Shown here: piece after piece, positions 47,913 to 60,923 of the stretch
How positions within the stretch are numbered: the stretch's first letter is position 1
How the letters are laid out: each line of letters starts with the position of its first letter
Source of the DNA: Boswellia sacra
Lineage: Eukaryota; Streptophyta; Magnoliopsida; Sapindales; Burseraceae
DNA: 64,000 nucleotides
Direction of reading: 5' to 3'
Assembly: GCA_013180625.2 (NCBI GenBank)
Contig: SNVD02007141.1
Location: 124,001 to 188,000 of the forward strand
Made by a program: the position numbers and the translations under genes
Notes under the pieces: model-generated
Told to the model about the DNA's origin: nothing
The model's input: only the letters and a program-made list of their open reading frames with translations
The model's database searches: none

Positions 47913-49439
47913 ATCCGAGAAATGTAGACCATATTGGTCTATGAAAAGGGTATTTTATCCAATTGAATGTAACATGGGTAGCTTTTTAATATTTTGCTTC
48001 TCTAGCTATGCTATGAACGATATTATATGATATGATGTATCTGAATGTCCAAATCGAAAAGGGGATTCAAATGCAAAACTGTCTTAAAATTTATGTACCA
48101 AGGGAAACGTGGAATTTCCCTCCACAAGATGGTCAAATAGTTACAAGTGTAACAAGTGGGACAAAGAGCCTGCAGGTAGGTCGACCAAGAGCTGGAGTGA
48201 AAAGATTACGTATACAAGTGTCAAAGGATGATGCTAGTTGCATAGAAAATGCACGCACTCCATACAGTTTGTCTTGCTCTTCACTATTGTAGAGATTTCA
48301 CGTGCAGAGATTATTGCAAAAATAAGGCTTAACGTGAAGTGAGGTGGACCCCAAAATGCACTGCATTTGTAAGATTGCTGCGCATTTGAGCATTCCTCTC
48401 CTTGTAGCCTTTTTAGCTTTTTCTACTTTGTTGGTATTTGGTAGTTGCCTTGTGTCGCAAAGCTAAGGAACAATATTTTTTATGGGTGCTTGCTTAGGGA
48501 AGCATGGAGTCATGTATGATGCAAGCACACAATCAGAATTGAACCCCCACCCCCCAACCCCCCACCCCAACAAAAAAAAAAAAAAAGAAATTGTTACATT
48601 GTAAACATAATATATGCATAACTTTCTAAATGAGTCCCATTAACTATTACAATTTATACTAATTGGGTGTTTGGTTGTGTTAATACTCACTGGATATATA
48701 GGAAAGGAAATTTGATTCCTAAAATTTCCTTTGTTTGATTTTAAGAGGGAGGAAGAAAATTTGATTCGTAACTGTCGAATTTTCTTAATTAAGCTTAAAT
48801 AACTTAGAAGAGAGAACTCCTCCCATTCTAAGCGAGTATGATTCCTTAGCTTATTCCAATCTCAAATTCTTATAATATCATTACAAAAAATTATTTATTT
48901 TAAAAATAAATAATTAATTAATATGAGAATCAATAATAAATTATATATATTATAAAGGATAAATATTGTAGGTAATACCCTAAATTAAAACCTATTATCA
49001 AACTTAACCTTGAAGTTTACATAAATATGAACGATAATTTTAAACTCAGGCATATTATTAATGTCGACATAAGCATTATTTAGTTGAACTATACATTAGC
49101 AAAACTCTTCTTCTTAGTATTGCATTGGTTTTATTAATATTATTTGATATGGTCTAATAATTTTAATTATATTTAATATAAATACTAAGAAATAATACTA
49201 TATATGAATATCAAGTCTTACTATTAGATATTATTGGTTAATCTATATTACTAATAATATTTACAAACTTAATATATTTCATATAGTTGTAAAGCCATTT
49301 TTATCAATTAAAATAATATAATATTATGTTAAAAATATAAATTTTAAGGCTAGAATTTATTAATGCATATCACATCATTTCAAATTTTGTGGTCATTTTT
49401 TCCCTTATTTATAAAATTTATTCACTAGTCAATATCAAA
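47913..49439. other. 3' flank of XND1, no further gene seen
   Basis: An 86-codon open frame at 48032-48292 shows no motif and lies where the 3' UTR is expected. A C-rich run (CCCCCACCCCCCAACCCCCC) with poly-A follows near 48545. From 48663 a block opening TTGGGTGTTTGGTTGTG resembles a PIF/Harbinger-type MITE start, but the other end was not fixed. Confidence 0.45.
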
Positions 49440-49640
49440 TGGTCAAAGTAATTAACTTTAAAAAACAAAAACAAAAATAAAAACAAAATAGCAAAAACAT
49501 TTCTGAAGTTACATATTTACCTATGCATTTTAAATCATATCATCTTCAAAATTAAAAAAAAAAAAAGAGTTCAAAACCAACCACATATTCTCACTGAATT
49601 TTGAAACAAAAACATAAAATTAAAAAATAAACACACCCGT
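49440..49640. mobile_element. MITE related to the one at 24609-24789
   Basis: Shares an ordered set of words with that copy (CATTTTAAA, AACCACATATTCT, GAATTTTGAAA-CAAAAAC, ATAAACACACCC). Ends in AAACACACCC like its relative. The left end is eroded. Confidence 0.5.
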
Positions 49641-49994
49641 TTTCTAAAGACACAATATTCATGTATCTAATTATATTTTTGAAAACTTGAGAGATACACT
49701 TAATACAATAATACTATACTTATAAAGTTAGCATACGAAGTTCATTTCTTAACTAACGTGATAGGTGACATTACAATGCCCCATCATTCCCAACATCACA
49801 TATTTTAATTAGTTTTTTAAAGAAAATAATGAACAAACCATCACATTTATCCATGTTAAACATTGCAAAGATTTAAATTTATTGTTGAAAAGAATAAAAA
49901 ATTAATTGAAGTACATAATGTTGCATATGAAAATGACCATTTCTTAAATTCAATATTATACAATGAATAAACACTAGTACACATTGATCTCAAA

Positions 49995-50225
49995 TAAAGA
50001 GTTGGCTTGTTGGTAATGAAGGGTTTGATTCTCCGCATTGTGGGTTAGCTCATGATTTAAGTGGAGATCGTGATAGTAGGCTGTGGTTGCACTAGTCTCT
50101 CCTGAGTATTAGTTGATATGCGCATAAATTAGCCCAAACAACTTGATTATATAAAAAAAAAATTGTTGGTAATGAAGGAAGGATTTATTAGTCTTGCATG
50201 GTTTGATTCATATTGAGGTTTAATA
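49995..50225 (+). mobile_element. tRNA-derived SINE-like repeat, followed by a second partial head
   Basis: Starts TTGGCTTGTTGGTAATGAAG, close to an RNA polymerase III A box, with a B-box-like GGTTTGATTCTCC. The tail reads ATATGCGCATAAATTAGCCC, then AACTTGATTAT and an A-run ending near 50162. This tail closely resembles a plant SINE 3' end I know (GTAAATTGGCCCGGACACC...GATTAT). Right after the A-run, TTGTTGGTAATGAAGG repeats and is followed 20 bp later by another B-box-like GGTTTGATTCATA, so a second, truncated head abuts the first copy. Confidence 0.55.
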
Positions 50226-52602
50226 TTTTCAATGAAGGGTAATTATGTTATTTGATCATTATAGATGTTATTTTAAAAGGTATAACCTAATAATTATGTA
50301 GCCTAAAATATAAAAACAAGCTCATTTTGTCTATTAGGTTGAGTCTAGGTTGAGGGACTTTAATGAATATAAATTACAATCTCTAATAAATTAATGAATA
50401 TAAATTACAAGCTCTAATAGACTCAACCTAGTACCCTTTTATCTCATAAATATAGTGAGTTTCATTTATTAACTCTAACCTATTCCACTAAAGGCCAAAC
50501 ATTCCATTCTTGAATTAAATACTTTTTTTAGTGAAAACTTAATAATTTAATAAAATTAAATTATATATTTAAGTCCATCAATTTAGCAATAAATTTTCAT
50601 ACCCTCATAGCACACCAATAATTAAAAATGGAAAAATTAATGTTTCTTCATTCCTCCAATTACATCTTTCTCTTTTAGACCAATTTTAAATCGAATGAAT
50701 AATCCATTTAAGACTATATAACTTTATATAATATAAAATAATTCTTAAATTAATGAACTACCTTCATTAAATACTTGGTCAAGGTTTATCATTCAAGACC
50801 TAGTTAGACCCTCAAGTTAGTATTCTTAAAACCTTACAGAGTTATGAATCCCATAACTATCTAATAGTGTTTTCCAATCTAAAAATCTTATAATCCTAAC
50901 TAGCTAAGTTATTGATTTTACAATAAGATCTCACTCATTATTCTAATGAAAGGCTACAGCCTGTAGATTAGAGGTACACTACCCACTTAAGATTAAGGTA
51001 AGTGTGCCCTTAACTGCACTGGTAGATAATTTATGTCTCAATTACAATATTTACATTGAAACTCAAACTTCAGTTGGTTCTTGTTCAATACATTCACAAT
51101 AAAAAGTGTCTTTACCCTTAAGTCTTCACTTTGATGATTTGAGACTTATCATCCTTATGGTGGTAAACAATATGATAAACTTGTCCAAACAAAGGGCTCA
51201 ACTTTATTTATAGGTTGCAAACAATATTTGAGCCATAATAAAGTCTTTTATCTCTCATATATGATCATCTCATATAAACAATGACTTTATAATTCGCAAG
51301 CTTAGGAACCTTAAACATTAATACTATCAAACTATTTAATGGCATAAAACAAAAAACATATACATAATAATTTATTACAAAAAAAAGTCTATCTCTTAAT
51401 ACATAAACCTAATATTTTCCATATTGAAATTTGTACATGTCATGGTTGACCTTATTTGAGCTTAATTATTTGGTCATATAAGCCTTACACCTCGGAAGAG
51501 AAACCTAAAAGGATTCGATAAATCGTAATGCATTATGCATGTGTCAAAACAAATACGTAACAAGCATATCAATAAAGAAGATGAGGAAATCAATAAAGTT
51601 AGAAGATTCCTTTCATCATATTGAAGTAGCTAAGAGATTTTTGAAGAATAACAAATCTATTCAAGAATAAGAAATAAAAATGGAATTGTCTAATATTACT
51701 GTGAAACTATTCTATATATATAGATGGTTATAAGGCCAGCTTTTGGATCATTCCTAGCGTGCTTATTTTAACTTATATATTCAATATTATTATCATTAAT
51801 TCATATGATTATATTTGACTAGGACAAGTTGCAATTAGATGACAATCTCAAATGAATAAAGGAGACTTCAATATTAATAATGACCAAAAATTACTTTAAA
51901 ATAAGTGAAAAGAAAGGTATTCTTTTATGAGCTATGCATTTTCTTGTAAGAAAATGATGCTCATCAAGATAATATTGCACACGGAGAGGAGACTCCACTA
52001 ATAAATTAAACCATCTCTTCTAGTACATTAATTGAACATGCGTTTATTGAGATGCCCACAATCACTCCTCTCCTTTTAACTTTTAAGATTATATTTGTAA
52101 TTATGAAATTTACGAGCATTAAATAGTTATACTTATATAAAAAAAAAAAGTTTGGTGAGAGGGTCCTTTTTTTTAATGATTAAAGAGCAACATACAACCT
52201 TGATCATCTCGAGCTTGTATATAAATTAAGGAATTGGATCAAAGCATCATAAATTTATTCCCACTAATTTATTATTGACCATAATAAAGAAACTACTCCA
52301 AAATACTTCTATCAATATCAGTATTTTTTATTGTAAAAAAAAAAAAAATTAGATTGTAGAATGTAAGGGTATTGCAAAATTGAATCTAAGACAACAAAAA
52401 CTAATTTGATATCTAAGAATTTGGAGATCGGCCTTTCACTCTCAAAGACTTATAATTAATATGCTTGATATTGAATTCTGTGCAAGGAGAAGTGTTACTA
52501 TTTAAAAGTTATTATGGAAAGTGATTATAAACAAAGAAAACGTTAAAATAATAGCATGTAAACTCGTTAGGTATACTCTTATCAATATGACAAATTTAGA
52601 AT
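50226..52602. other. AT-rich spacer, no gene seen
   Basis: Contains a small direct repeat (AATGAATATAAATTACAA at 50361-50378 and 50393-50410). No coding or RNA signal was recognised. Confidence 0.5.
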
Positions 52603-54128
52603 TGTTGATGCTCAATTTTGTTCAAGCCCGTGGGTCAGCAACAAAGGCCCAAAAACGAACTCATGCAGCTTTTTAGGGCATCATCTGCAAAGTCTACAGA
52701 CTATAAAATAGACTCAAAGTCTAGGAACTATAAAATAAACTCAAAGTCTGTAGACTATAAGACAGATGTAATATGCAGCATGTCATTATCAAAAAAAAAG
52801 GCCTTAATCATGCAATATGCTAACCTAATATACTTTTAGTCCAGTTGGCACATCATCTAATTGGGTTTATGTTCTTTATGCTACTCATAGTACCTTAGAG
52901 CTCGGGCCCAAATACCATTGAGTATGTTTTTCCTTGGTACTTTGGAGCCCAAGCCCCAATGCTATTGAATCTAATCCTGATGCTTTAGGCCAAGTGGACC
53001 TAAGCCACCCAAGGGGTCTTGGATGGGCTATTGTTGGTTTGGCATAAACAAGAAAAAAGAGATCCATTCTAGCCCAAAGCCTTTTTTTAGGGTGGGCCCA
53101 TACATTATTACCTATATATATATAAAATTTTATTTTAGTCTTATCTCATATTTTATGACTTAAGACTATTTTACCAAAGCTTTATCTGATGCATTAGATA
53201 CATAGAATATTATTTAGTATTATCATAATCCTAGACAAGTCAGGATTTCATCTTTTACACTAATTTTATCAACTGTATATAGGACATGAACGTTGCACTC
53301 ACCTTATTCAAGGGAATTGTAGAGTATAAGGATAAGAGTCAAGCTTAATCATGCATATAAGCCTTAGAAGCTAATTCGTAGTCATTTCTCCCTACCTAAA
53401 ATATAGCCTAAACACATCGACTTTCAATCAAATCATGCATATCATAGATTTAGGTCTAAACACTATCATCCATGAGCATATAACCAGTCCAGGGTTTAAG
53501 TTTGAGTCAATACAGTAGTTGAAATTATTCCTCTTGACTCATACATCATCCAGAAACACGTTCATCACTCACTCAATCATGCATAAATTAGTCTATCTTG
53601 TTGTTACACTCTCAATTGCCCTAGAGTCATTCCTTCTAGGACTCTAGGTCAAACAGGCAAGCATGACTGTTTCCTTAGGCACACACATACACACACACAC
53701 ACACACACTCACACGTATATATATGGATCCATTTCGATAAAAAGGAATCAATTTCAGTCACAAAATGTATTGACTCAGACACTAGCTAAATCCTAAGCTT
53801 TTACGTATAGTAGTCATTAGGTCAACCTCATAGTTTACAATCACTCCTTTCTTTTGTTTTTTCCCACCGCCAAGCACTTTCCTAGATCTTTGATCTATTT
53901 TCTACTGATGTTTGCCATCATATATTTACAACACACCACTCTTATTTGATTGACAGCCTCGAGGTGACGTGGACTACCTCCTCGAATCTAGGTAGAAGTC
54001 TCTCAAATGGCAAAGGACATTTTAGACCTTGCATTCTTCATGAGGATAAAGGGTGTTTAAGTAATTTACCCACTCCTTCCAAGGGCAAATCTGTCTTTGT
54101 ATTATCGTTGTGAAAGTAAGACTCAACA
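52603..54128. mobile_element. Candidate solo LTR, ~1.5 kb
   Basis: Opens TGTTGATGCTC and closes AGACTCAACA, giving TGTTGA/TCAACA inverted ends. AGAAT precedes it and AAAAT follows, four of five matching as a decayed 5-bp duplication. The interior has LTR-like text rich in GGGCCCA/AGCCCA words, a tandem CTATAAAATA-type repeat near 52692-52760 and an AC microsatellite. No internal region is attached. Confidence 0.5.
53680..53714. repeat. (AC)n microsatellite
   Basis: CA/AC dinucleotide run with minor interruptions, within the candidate solo LTR. Confidence 0.93.
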
Positions 54129-55284
54129 AAAATTATGCTAAATATTTGAACAACTTGAGAAATTAAACCAATATTTTCCACACTACTTAATTTTTAGTGA
54201 ATTTCTTTATTAAAGAAAAAAAAATAAAGAAGAGGCTTACCTACTGATATGACAAATTGATAATTAATATGAAATAGGGTCAATCACATGCATCAGGTGA
54301 TTTGAAAACTTGCACTACAAAAGTATGTAGAAGACTTCAAATTAAAATTGTTATTGACATTAAAAAAAACGGTGCTAGAGCACAAGTTGCTTAAGTCTAA
54401 GTGATTACGTATATAAAGTTTAGGAAAGTGCTTGCTTTAAAATTGTAAAGTTGTTAAGTCCTATATTATATGGTTAAAGAGTGGTCTAGAGGTTATTAAA
54501 AGGTTAGTAAATTGTCCTATTAGATCAACCTTTTGAATTTAGCCTTTACAAAATGGTATGAAAGTTAGATTTGGGGATTAAAATTGAAATGTCCTCATTT
54601 CTAGATGAGGTCGTGTTGTCAGTGTTAGGGTGAAGTTGTTTGAAGCATGTTTTTATTAGGATTTTTCTGTTAATTAATTACTAAAAGATTATTAGTTGAT
54701 GTGTCTTATTGACATACAAGTATCATATGAACATATTGTATCCATCGACTATATGATATATGAACAAAATATATAGGATGTATTTATAATAAAAACCCAA
54801 TTCGTATGTAACCTTATACTATATGTTAAACAGTGATAGCCTAATATAATTACTTTATGAGAACTACTTACATATATTAGATATATCACCTCATGCAGTA
54901 TGTCCAACAAATGATAAGTTACTAAATAGTGTCATCTTATCATCAATTGAAGCCAATGTTATAACAATTTAGAAGTCATTTTTGTTTCTTAAAAAATGAA
55001 TTTATCGCACCTAGCTTTCTAAACAAAATCTCTTAATCCATTTAACACGTTTCTCTCTTTCATTTTGAAATTCAAAATAATTCTCTTAGTATGAAAAGAC
55101 CATCAAAATATAAAATAAAATTAATCCTCAAGATTGATCTACTCCACTATAGAATGAAAAGAAGAGAGTGTTGTTTTTGGCAGAAGTGTTTAAATTTACG
55201 TGAAATTAACGACATTAAGTGGATTGATAGTTAAGTTGTTATAGCATATCGAATACATCTATTATAATCGAGATTTGATTGATC
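54129..55284. other. Spacer, no gene seen
   Basis: AT-rich with no recognisable coding, RNA or repeat structure. Confidence 0.45.
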
Positions 55285-56060
55285 CACTACAAGAAATATA
55301 ACTTTTTATAACATCTCTTTAAAATATTTTTCAAGAAATGCTGCGAAACTAACGGTATTTAACACCCACTACCAATGGGTACAATAGTTGCTTTGTGGAT
55401 CGCAATCTATGGTTCAAGGGGTAATAGTTTTATGGCATTTATTTTAAAAACACTGTAAAATTTTACTTATTAGGGGTGGGATTCGTGTCGTGTCGTGTTG
55501 ACCCATTTAACTATTCGTGTCAAAACATGAAACCCAAACCCACCCGATTATTAAACGTGTTACCCGCGTGTCGTAATCGTGTCATATTTAATTCGCATAA
55601 TTTACTTAATTGTTTAACTTAGTTATACAAAATAAATTATATTCTCTATATTTAAATCAATTAAAATTATTTTTAGAATATAAACCATTGTTAGTATAAA
55701 ATATTATTAAAATCATCATAATTTATTATTTTATAAATTAATTTATTTTATAGTATAAAAATTTCAGTTTTATAATATATATATTGTAAGTAGGTAATAA
55801 TTTATATCATTGAATGAATTAAAATATGAAGGATATACAAAATATATTTAATTATTTGTGTCATTAAACGGGTTGACGTGTTGAATACCTTTAACACTAA
55901 CCCGACCCATTTATTAATCGTGTAGCGTGTTCGTATCGTGTTCGTGTCGTGTTCGCGGGTCGTGTCAAAAATTCCCACCCCTACTTATTTTATAGCTTTG
56001 AATACTGCATGTTGACGACAAAAAATTAATTAAAACATTTTTAATATTTTGCGGGTTACA
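55285..56060 (+). mobile_element. CACTA-like (En/Spm) terminus, interrupted by a MITE
   Basis: CACTACAAGAAATATAAC at 55285 matches the CACTACAAGAAA terminus of plant CACTA elements. It is followed by subterminal sequence with a moderately repetitive character and then by the hAT MITE at 55472-55981. I did not find the inverted TTTCTTGTAGTG end in the window, so this is an isolated end or a truncated element; its right limit is arbitrary. Confidence 0.5.
55472..55981. mobile_element. hAT-type MITE, 510 bp, 8-bp target duplication
   Basis: Ends AGGGGTGGGATT and AATTCCCACCCC are near-perfect inverted repeats. TACTTATT occurs at 55464-55471 and 55982-55989, an exact 8-bp duplication. Subterminal GTGTCGTGTCGTG words on the left face GTGTTCGTGTCGTG words on the right, around an AT-rich core. 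Same general design as 39022-41098 but a different family. Confidence 0.87.
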
Positions 56061-56652
56061 AAATAACTTACCCATTTTAGTTTTGCCCCTAATTTTTACA
56101 CCCTCAATTATGTCCCTCATCTCTTTCACCCTTGGTTTTGTCTCTCATCTATTTTAGCCTAGTTTTCGTCTCTCATCTCTTTCACCAATCAAGTTACTCT
56201 TGGCCCTAATTTCATTAAGATTTTCAATACTTTAGATGTTTTGGGTGCACTATGCAAGTTCATATAACGCTTCAAATGTTAAAAGATAGTTTTTTTTTTA
56301 TGTGGCAAACTGTTTGGGATCTTTCACGGCTTGAGTTGTAGCTTCATCCGTCAAATTCCTCACTTGTTGATTAAACAAGTTTGGTTTTGTGCTACTTTGA
56401 ATTGTGAGTATCGTAAAAGGTACTAATCATACAGTATAACAACTTGTTTTCTATCGAGGCAACATTGAGTTACACATGAAGTTATAAAAAGTAACATAAT
56501 TTTTGGTAGTCAATGGGAGACAAAACATCGTGGCAAAGAAAGACAATGGGTTGGGTTGCAAAACTTTGCTCAATTTATCATTTAATTTTTTTCTTTGTTG
56601 AAAGACGTGATAACGCTGTAGTTTTGATTTGAAAAGCAATTTTTTTTTTTAC

Positions 56653-56655
<3 letters not shown>
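56061..56655. other. Spacer, no gene seen
   Basis: Contains a short repeat of (T/C)TCTCATCT(C/A)TTT(C/T)A words at 56115-56190. No gene recognised. Confidence 0.4.
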
Positions 56656-56656
<1 letters not shown>

Positions 56657-56696
<40 letters not shown>

Positions 56697-56698
56697 AC

Positions 56699-56766
<68 letters not shown>
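56657..56766. repeat. (CT)n microsatellite in two tracts
   Basis: A CT run at 56657-56694 and another at 56703-56766, separated by TTACATAC; the same TTACATAC also precedes the first run, so the unit 'TTACATAC plus CT tract' was duplicated. Confidence 0.96.
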
Positions 56767-56772
<6 letters not shown>

Positions 56773-56815
56773 ATACGAAAGCTCTAGTTAGCTATCTCAT
56801 TTTCTTTCCAGTGAT

Positions 56816-57787
56816 TGTTAGTTTTTGCTGTATGAATAGTTAACAATAACTTCACTGAAAATAGTAAATTAAGTAAAATGGGACAGAAGATTTTACGTGG
56901 TTCGACTATGAACCAGTCTACATCCACGGGCGACAAGAGTTGCAATTCACTATACTGTATGTGTTTACACTCGACTTAGAACTCTTTACAGTGGTAGACA
57001 TCTACTCACTCACTAGCCTAATCTATGTAAACTAGATCAACCTTGATTAGAGCCACAGTCTTTCACACACTCTTCTGATGTTGTGCTTCGCAAACACGTC
57101 AGACTTAATTACACTATTTCAATCATACATAACCAACATAATTGTTACAGAATCATGTAATCACTCAACTCACTTAAGCTTAAACAACTCAATAACTCTT
57201 ACAAATCAGATCTATACACATACCCAACACGCATGAGTCATACACAGTCTTAACTCACTCAAGCATAAAGCTTTTACAATAAAGAAAATGAACTTAAGCT
57301 AAAAGCTAAATAAACAAAGATGCAAACTCAACATAAATAGATGTGCATTAAACACTCTCTCAACAAAATACTTGAACAAAGTTTGTATATCCTAGATGTT
57401 GAATGATCTCTCCTTTAGATAGGTTGCACGTCCAGCACTTCCTTGTTGAAAAAAGATTTGATCAAAGCTTTCCGAAACCTGTAAAATCTTAACTTAAGAT
57501 GGTAAGGTTAGATAAAGATCAAATAATATAGGAAGTGATAATATATTATCCTAATTAAACTAGAATAGTATAAATAATATCCTAATCTAATAAGAAATAA
57601 TCAATATAAATATAAAATTTCCCATTCAACTAGAATACCAAATCAAGTTATTATATTCTAGTTAAATAAAACATCCAAATAAAATTAGAAAAGAATATCT
57701 ACATTAATATTTTTATTACATGATGACAATATTATGATTGAACACATGCATAGCACATGTATGCCATGTGTCATAATGACTCCAACA
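56816..57787 (-). repeat. 3' LTR of the Copia element
   Basis: On the element strand it starts TGTTGGAGTCATTATGACAC and ends CTAACA. It contains ACGTGGTTCG...CATCCACGGGC, a phrase found in many plant LTRs. The outer limit at 56816 is inferred from the TG and the weak inverted match. Confidence 0.7.
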
Positions 57788-57800
57788 ATCTCCCCCTTTG
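57788..57800 (-). other. Polypurine tract of the Copia element
   Basis: The minus strand reads CAAAGGGGGAGAT directly before the LTR start TGTTGG, the classic plus-strand primer of this lineage. Confidence 0.9.
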
Positions 57801-58619
57801 ACATCTTGTGATGAAAACATTCACTTGTTTCTGTGAACATAAGGTCTTGCATGGTTAAGTGCAATGCAACTAAAAATAGACTATAAATACTTAACCAAAA
57901 ATTCACAAAAGTAGACTTAGGCAACTTTCAGTCATAACAGACATAACTGAATTTGCCAATACTTGCATAGAATAGCTATTATACACAGTGTACTAACAAC
58001 TTACAATTTGCAAACAGAATTGTGATAAACTCAAACCAAAATCTGAAAACAACATTGTAATACATAAATCAATTACTCCTCCTAAATATGAAAACAACTC
58101 CCCCTTACTCAAAACAAACATGAAAACTACAAACAACACAATTTAAAATCTGCATAATAGTTCAACCTAACACCAATCCCTGCAAGTTTAAATGTTAACC
58201 AAAAATGCAACAAACAAAAAGCCTAAGCACAAAAACATCCAAAAAACTAACTAACTTAAGTGCTATTGCCCTTTGGTTTCATAACAAGTGCCAAAGACTA
58301 AGAGGGAATCATAAAAGTTAAAAAAACAACATGAGAAATAAAATAAAAAAATGTTCATGACAACTTGGTAGACTTGCACACATGCAATTTCAATGGTTGT
58401 CCAGGGCGCATTTTGGATCTTCCAGCCATGATCTTGTATCTCTTAACCACATTAGTTGGAGAAATTTCTACAAGAGCTGGGACTAGAGTTGGTGGAGCAC
58501 TTGTTTCTATAGAGATGGCAACTGTAATAACTGTCTAACAAATTTCACGAGCATGTCTCTCAGTTATGGATTCTGTCTTCTGAGAAATATCCACCAATGT
58601 TTCAGCTACTTGCTGTGTG

Positions 58620-60062
58620 ACTTGCGGTGGAGATGAATGTAGAGCTAGATCAAGTTGTGGTGGTTTTGGATTGTCATCCACTGATTTTGAAGAAGTCTTG
58701 CTTTATGGAGATTCTGCAGTTGGTTTGGATTTCTTCTTACTCATCTTCTTGTCCTTCCTCTTTCTTTGCTTCATTCATTTTTCACCACTTGATCTGTTCT
58801 CGAGCTTCTCTTCAAACTCTACAGCTTTGCCTTGGTAGCTTGATTTTCTTGCACAAGATCAGCTAAAAAAGTAGTGAATAAAGCAAGCCGCTCACTAATA
58901 GAAGCCATCTGATCTGGTCTAGAAGGTCTTCTCTATCTAGGCTGTCTTTGTGGAATCTCGTCCCCTTCAGGAGCATTTTTTTATTCTGGTCATGAATCCT
59001 TTCTTGATAGCAGAAAGTATTTCTCCAGTAATTTCACCATCCTTCAATTCAATCTCATTTTTGCATCAATAGAGCATGAATCATGCAGGGTAGAACAAAC
59101 AATTTCTTATGAGATTGATAAGTGGCAATTTGAACAATGTAATTGTACATCCACAAGCCAAGATTAATTGGTCAATTTATGCCAACATAGTAAAAAAATT
59201 TGGCTCTATCCTCTCTATCTTTGTTTTGGTATATGGATGGGAACCAATTATACTGAGTAATCTTATGTAGCACACAATATTTCATAATCAAATGCTTTTG
59301 ATCAATGCCATCATGTGGATCCCAATGGATATGACGACTTCTAGTCAACTCATAAGTAACCTCACTCATATTCAAATCACTACCAACAGTGTGTTGAATG
59401 CCAATAGGAATTTCATAAAATTGATTTATGACATTTGTTGAGAAGCGAACCAATTTTCCTTTACAATAAACCTTATGGAAATAATAGCTCATAGGATCAT
59501 AAATGCATGGCAATATATTGACATAGAATTCTTGGACAAGAATTTTTACAGGAGGGGTTAGATTTGTTACCGTTCTCATCTAATGCCCAGATTCAATCGC
59601 CTTTCTGAGTTGATAATCATCAAAGTCATCGACTGTGACATGCCTTCCCACACGAATTTCCCTCTTGGATGTGTATCTTCTATACCTTGTCTCATTCTCC
59701 CTCTTCAAGAACTTATGATTGCGAGGATTTACATGATCCTGGACTTCACCGAATATGACATCATTGTCCTCACTCATGGCTAGGTCAACTAGAATTGGTG
59801 GAGTTGAAGGTGAATCTAGTTCCCTATTTGATGATTGTTCTGGCTTTGTTGGACGTGACTATTCTGGTTCGATTTTTGGGTTTGCATGTTGTGCTCGCTG
59901 CTCTTGCTGCTGTTTCTGGCTTAATCTCTCTTTAGTTGAAGAGTCAAAGATTAAAGAAGAGCTAGTGATTTCGGGTTCAGTTGATGAGGATTGAGTGACA
60001 ACTTTGCGTTTGGAAATGGCAGTGAAAAAGAAGAAATTTTGGCCATTGCATTTTAGGGTCAA
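58620..60062 (-). pseudogene. Envelope-like / 'putative plant transposon protein' ORF of the Copia element
   Basis: Poorly understood protein found downstream of pol in SIRE-type and some Ty3 elements (PF20167-like); it is not host-derived as far as I know. One frame runs from 60062 to 59172 with in-frame TAG codons at 59859-59861 and 59580-59582 and a further stop at 59172; all three open blocks are in register, so single substitutions explain the breaks. Seen: a Ser/Glu/Gln-rich N-terminus (KERLSQKQQQEQRAQ), then the conserved part with ILVQEFYVNI, VYCKGKLVRFSTNVINQFY and SRHIHWDP. Beyond 59172 fragments such as LFVLPCMIHALL and a coiled-coil-like stretch (RLALFTTFLADLVQENQATK) continue to about 58620. 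Confidence 0.75.
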
Positions 60063-60923
60063 TAGACAGATAAAAACAAATATGCAAAGAGTGATTTATA
60101 TAATCAAGAATTCTAATAATTAGATGTGATATAACCAACATGTAATCCCAATCGAATCCAAATTCTAGGAGTTCAAATTTGAATAAAATTGATTTTCCAA
60201 AATAGATAAAAATCCATGAAAGTGAAAATCTCTATATGCATTGATATTTATCACATTAATTATGGTAATTTCCAAAAATATTTTTGAAAATCTTCATTAA
60301 TTAAGGTAATTTTGAATCTTATAAAATCATGAGTTTTTAAATCACCATAATTTTCCTGCCATTAAACAACCTCCCTCTTAAAACGACCTTTGCTGACGTG
60401 GCTCACCTTATTGATATATTAACATATTAGTAAATAAAATCGACTCAGACATGAAGCACTGTTCTCAAGTTATACTGCATATAACCAAAAACAATTAAAT
60501 TTCACATAATTAAAATATATGAACTTCACAAAGTCATTCTAAAACCAAGCATGTACCAAAGCTGTTTAAACACATAACAAAATCAATTTTCATGATCTTA
60601 ACATTCAATTCTGTTGAGTGGTCAACATGAGCATGCTTCTTACACACACAAACATTAATCTCAATATGAATTATTCCTGTCCAACCAGTAACTTTCACAC
60701 ATGTAATAAGGTAGCCCTCTTTCATTAGAGTGGGTGACCTCAATATATTTTCAAGATACATTGAAGCTACTCTCTAAGGACAGCTTTCACACATCATAAC
60801 TGGCAGCCCTATCTGGTTTTGGCATTAAATTACCAGCAAGTTTAAACAATCAAGACAGCTCAACCATGCTTAAGTTGAAAAAATCACTAATGATGCTACA
60901 ATATAAATAACATAACACAATTC
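60063..60923. other. Non-coding interior of the Copia element
   Basis: Between pol and the envelope-like ORF; no motif seen on either strand. Confidence 0.45.

Noticed and set aside
48032..48292. 86-codon open frame after XND1
   Set aside because: No motif; it sits in the expected 3' UTR/flank of the NAC gene.
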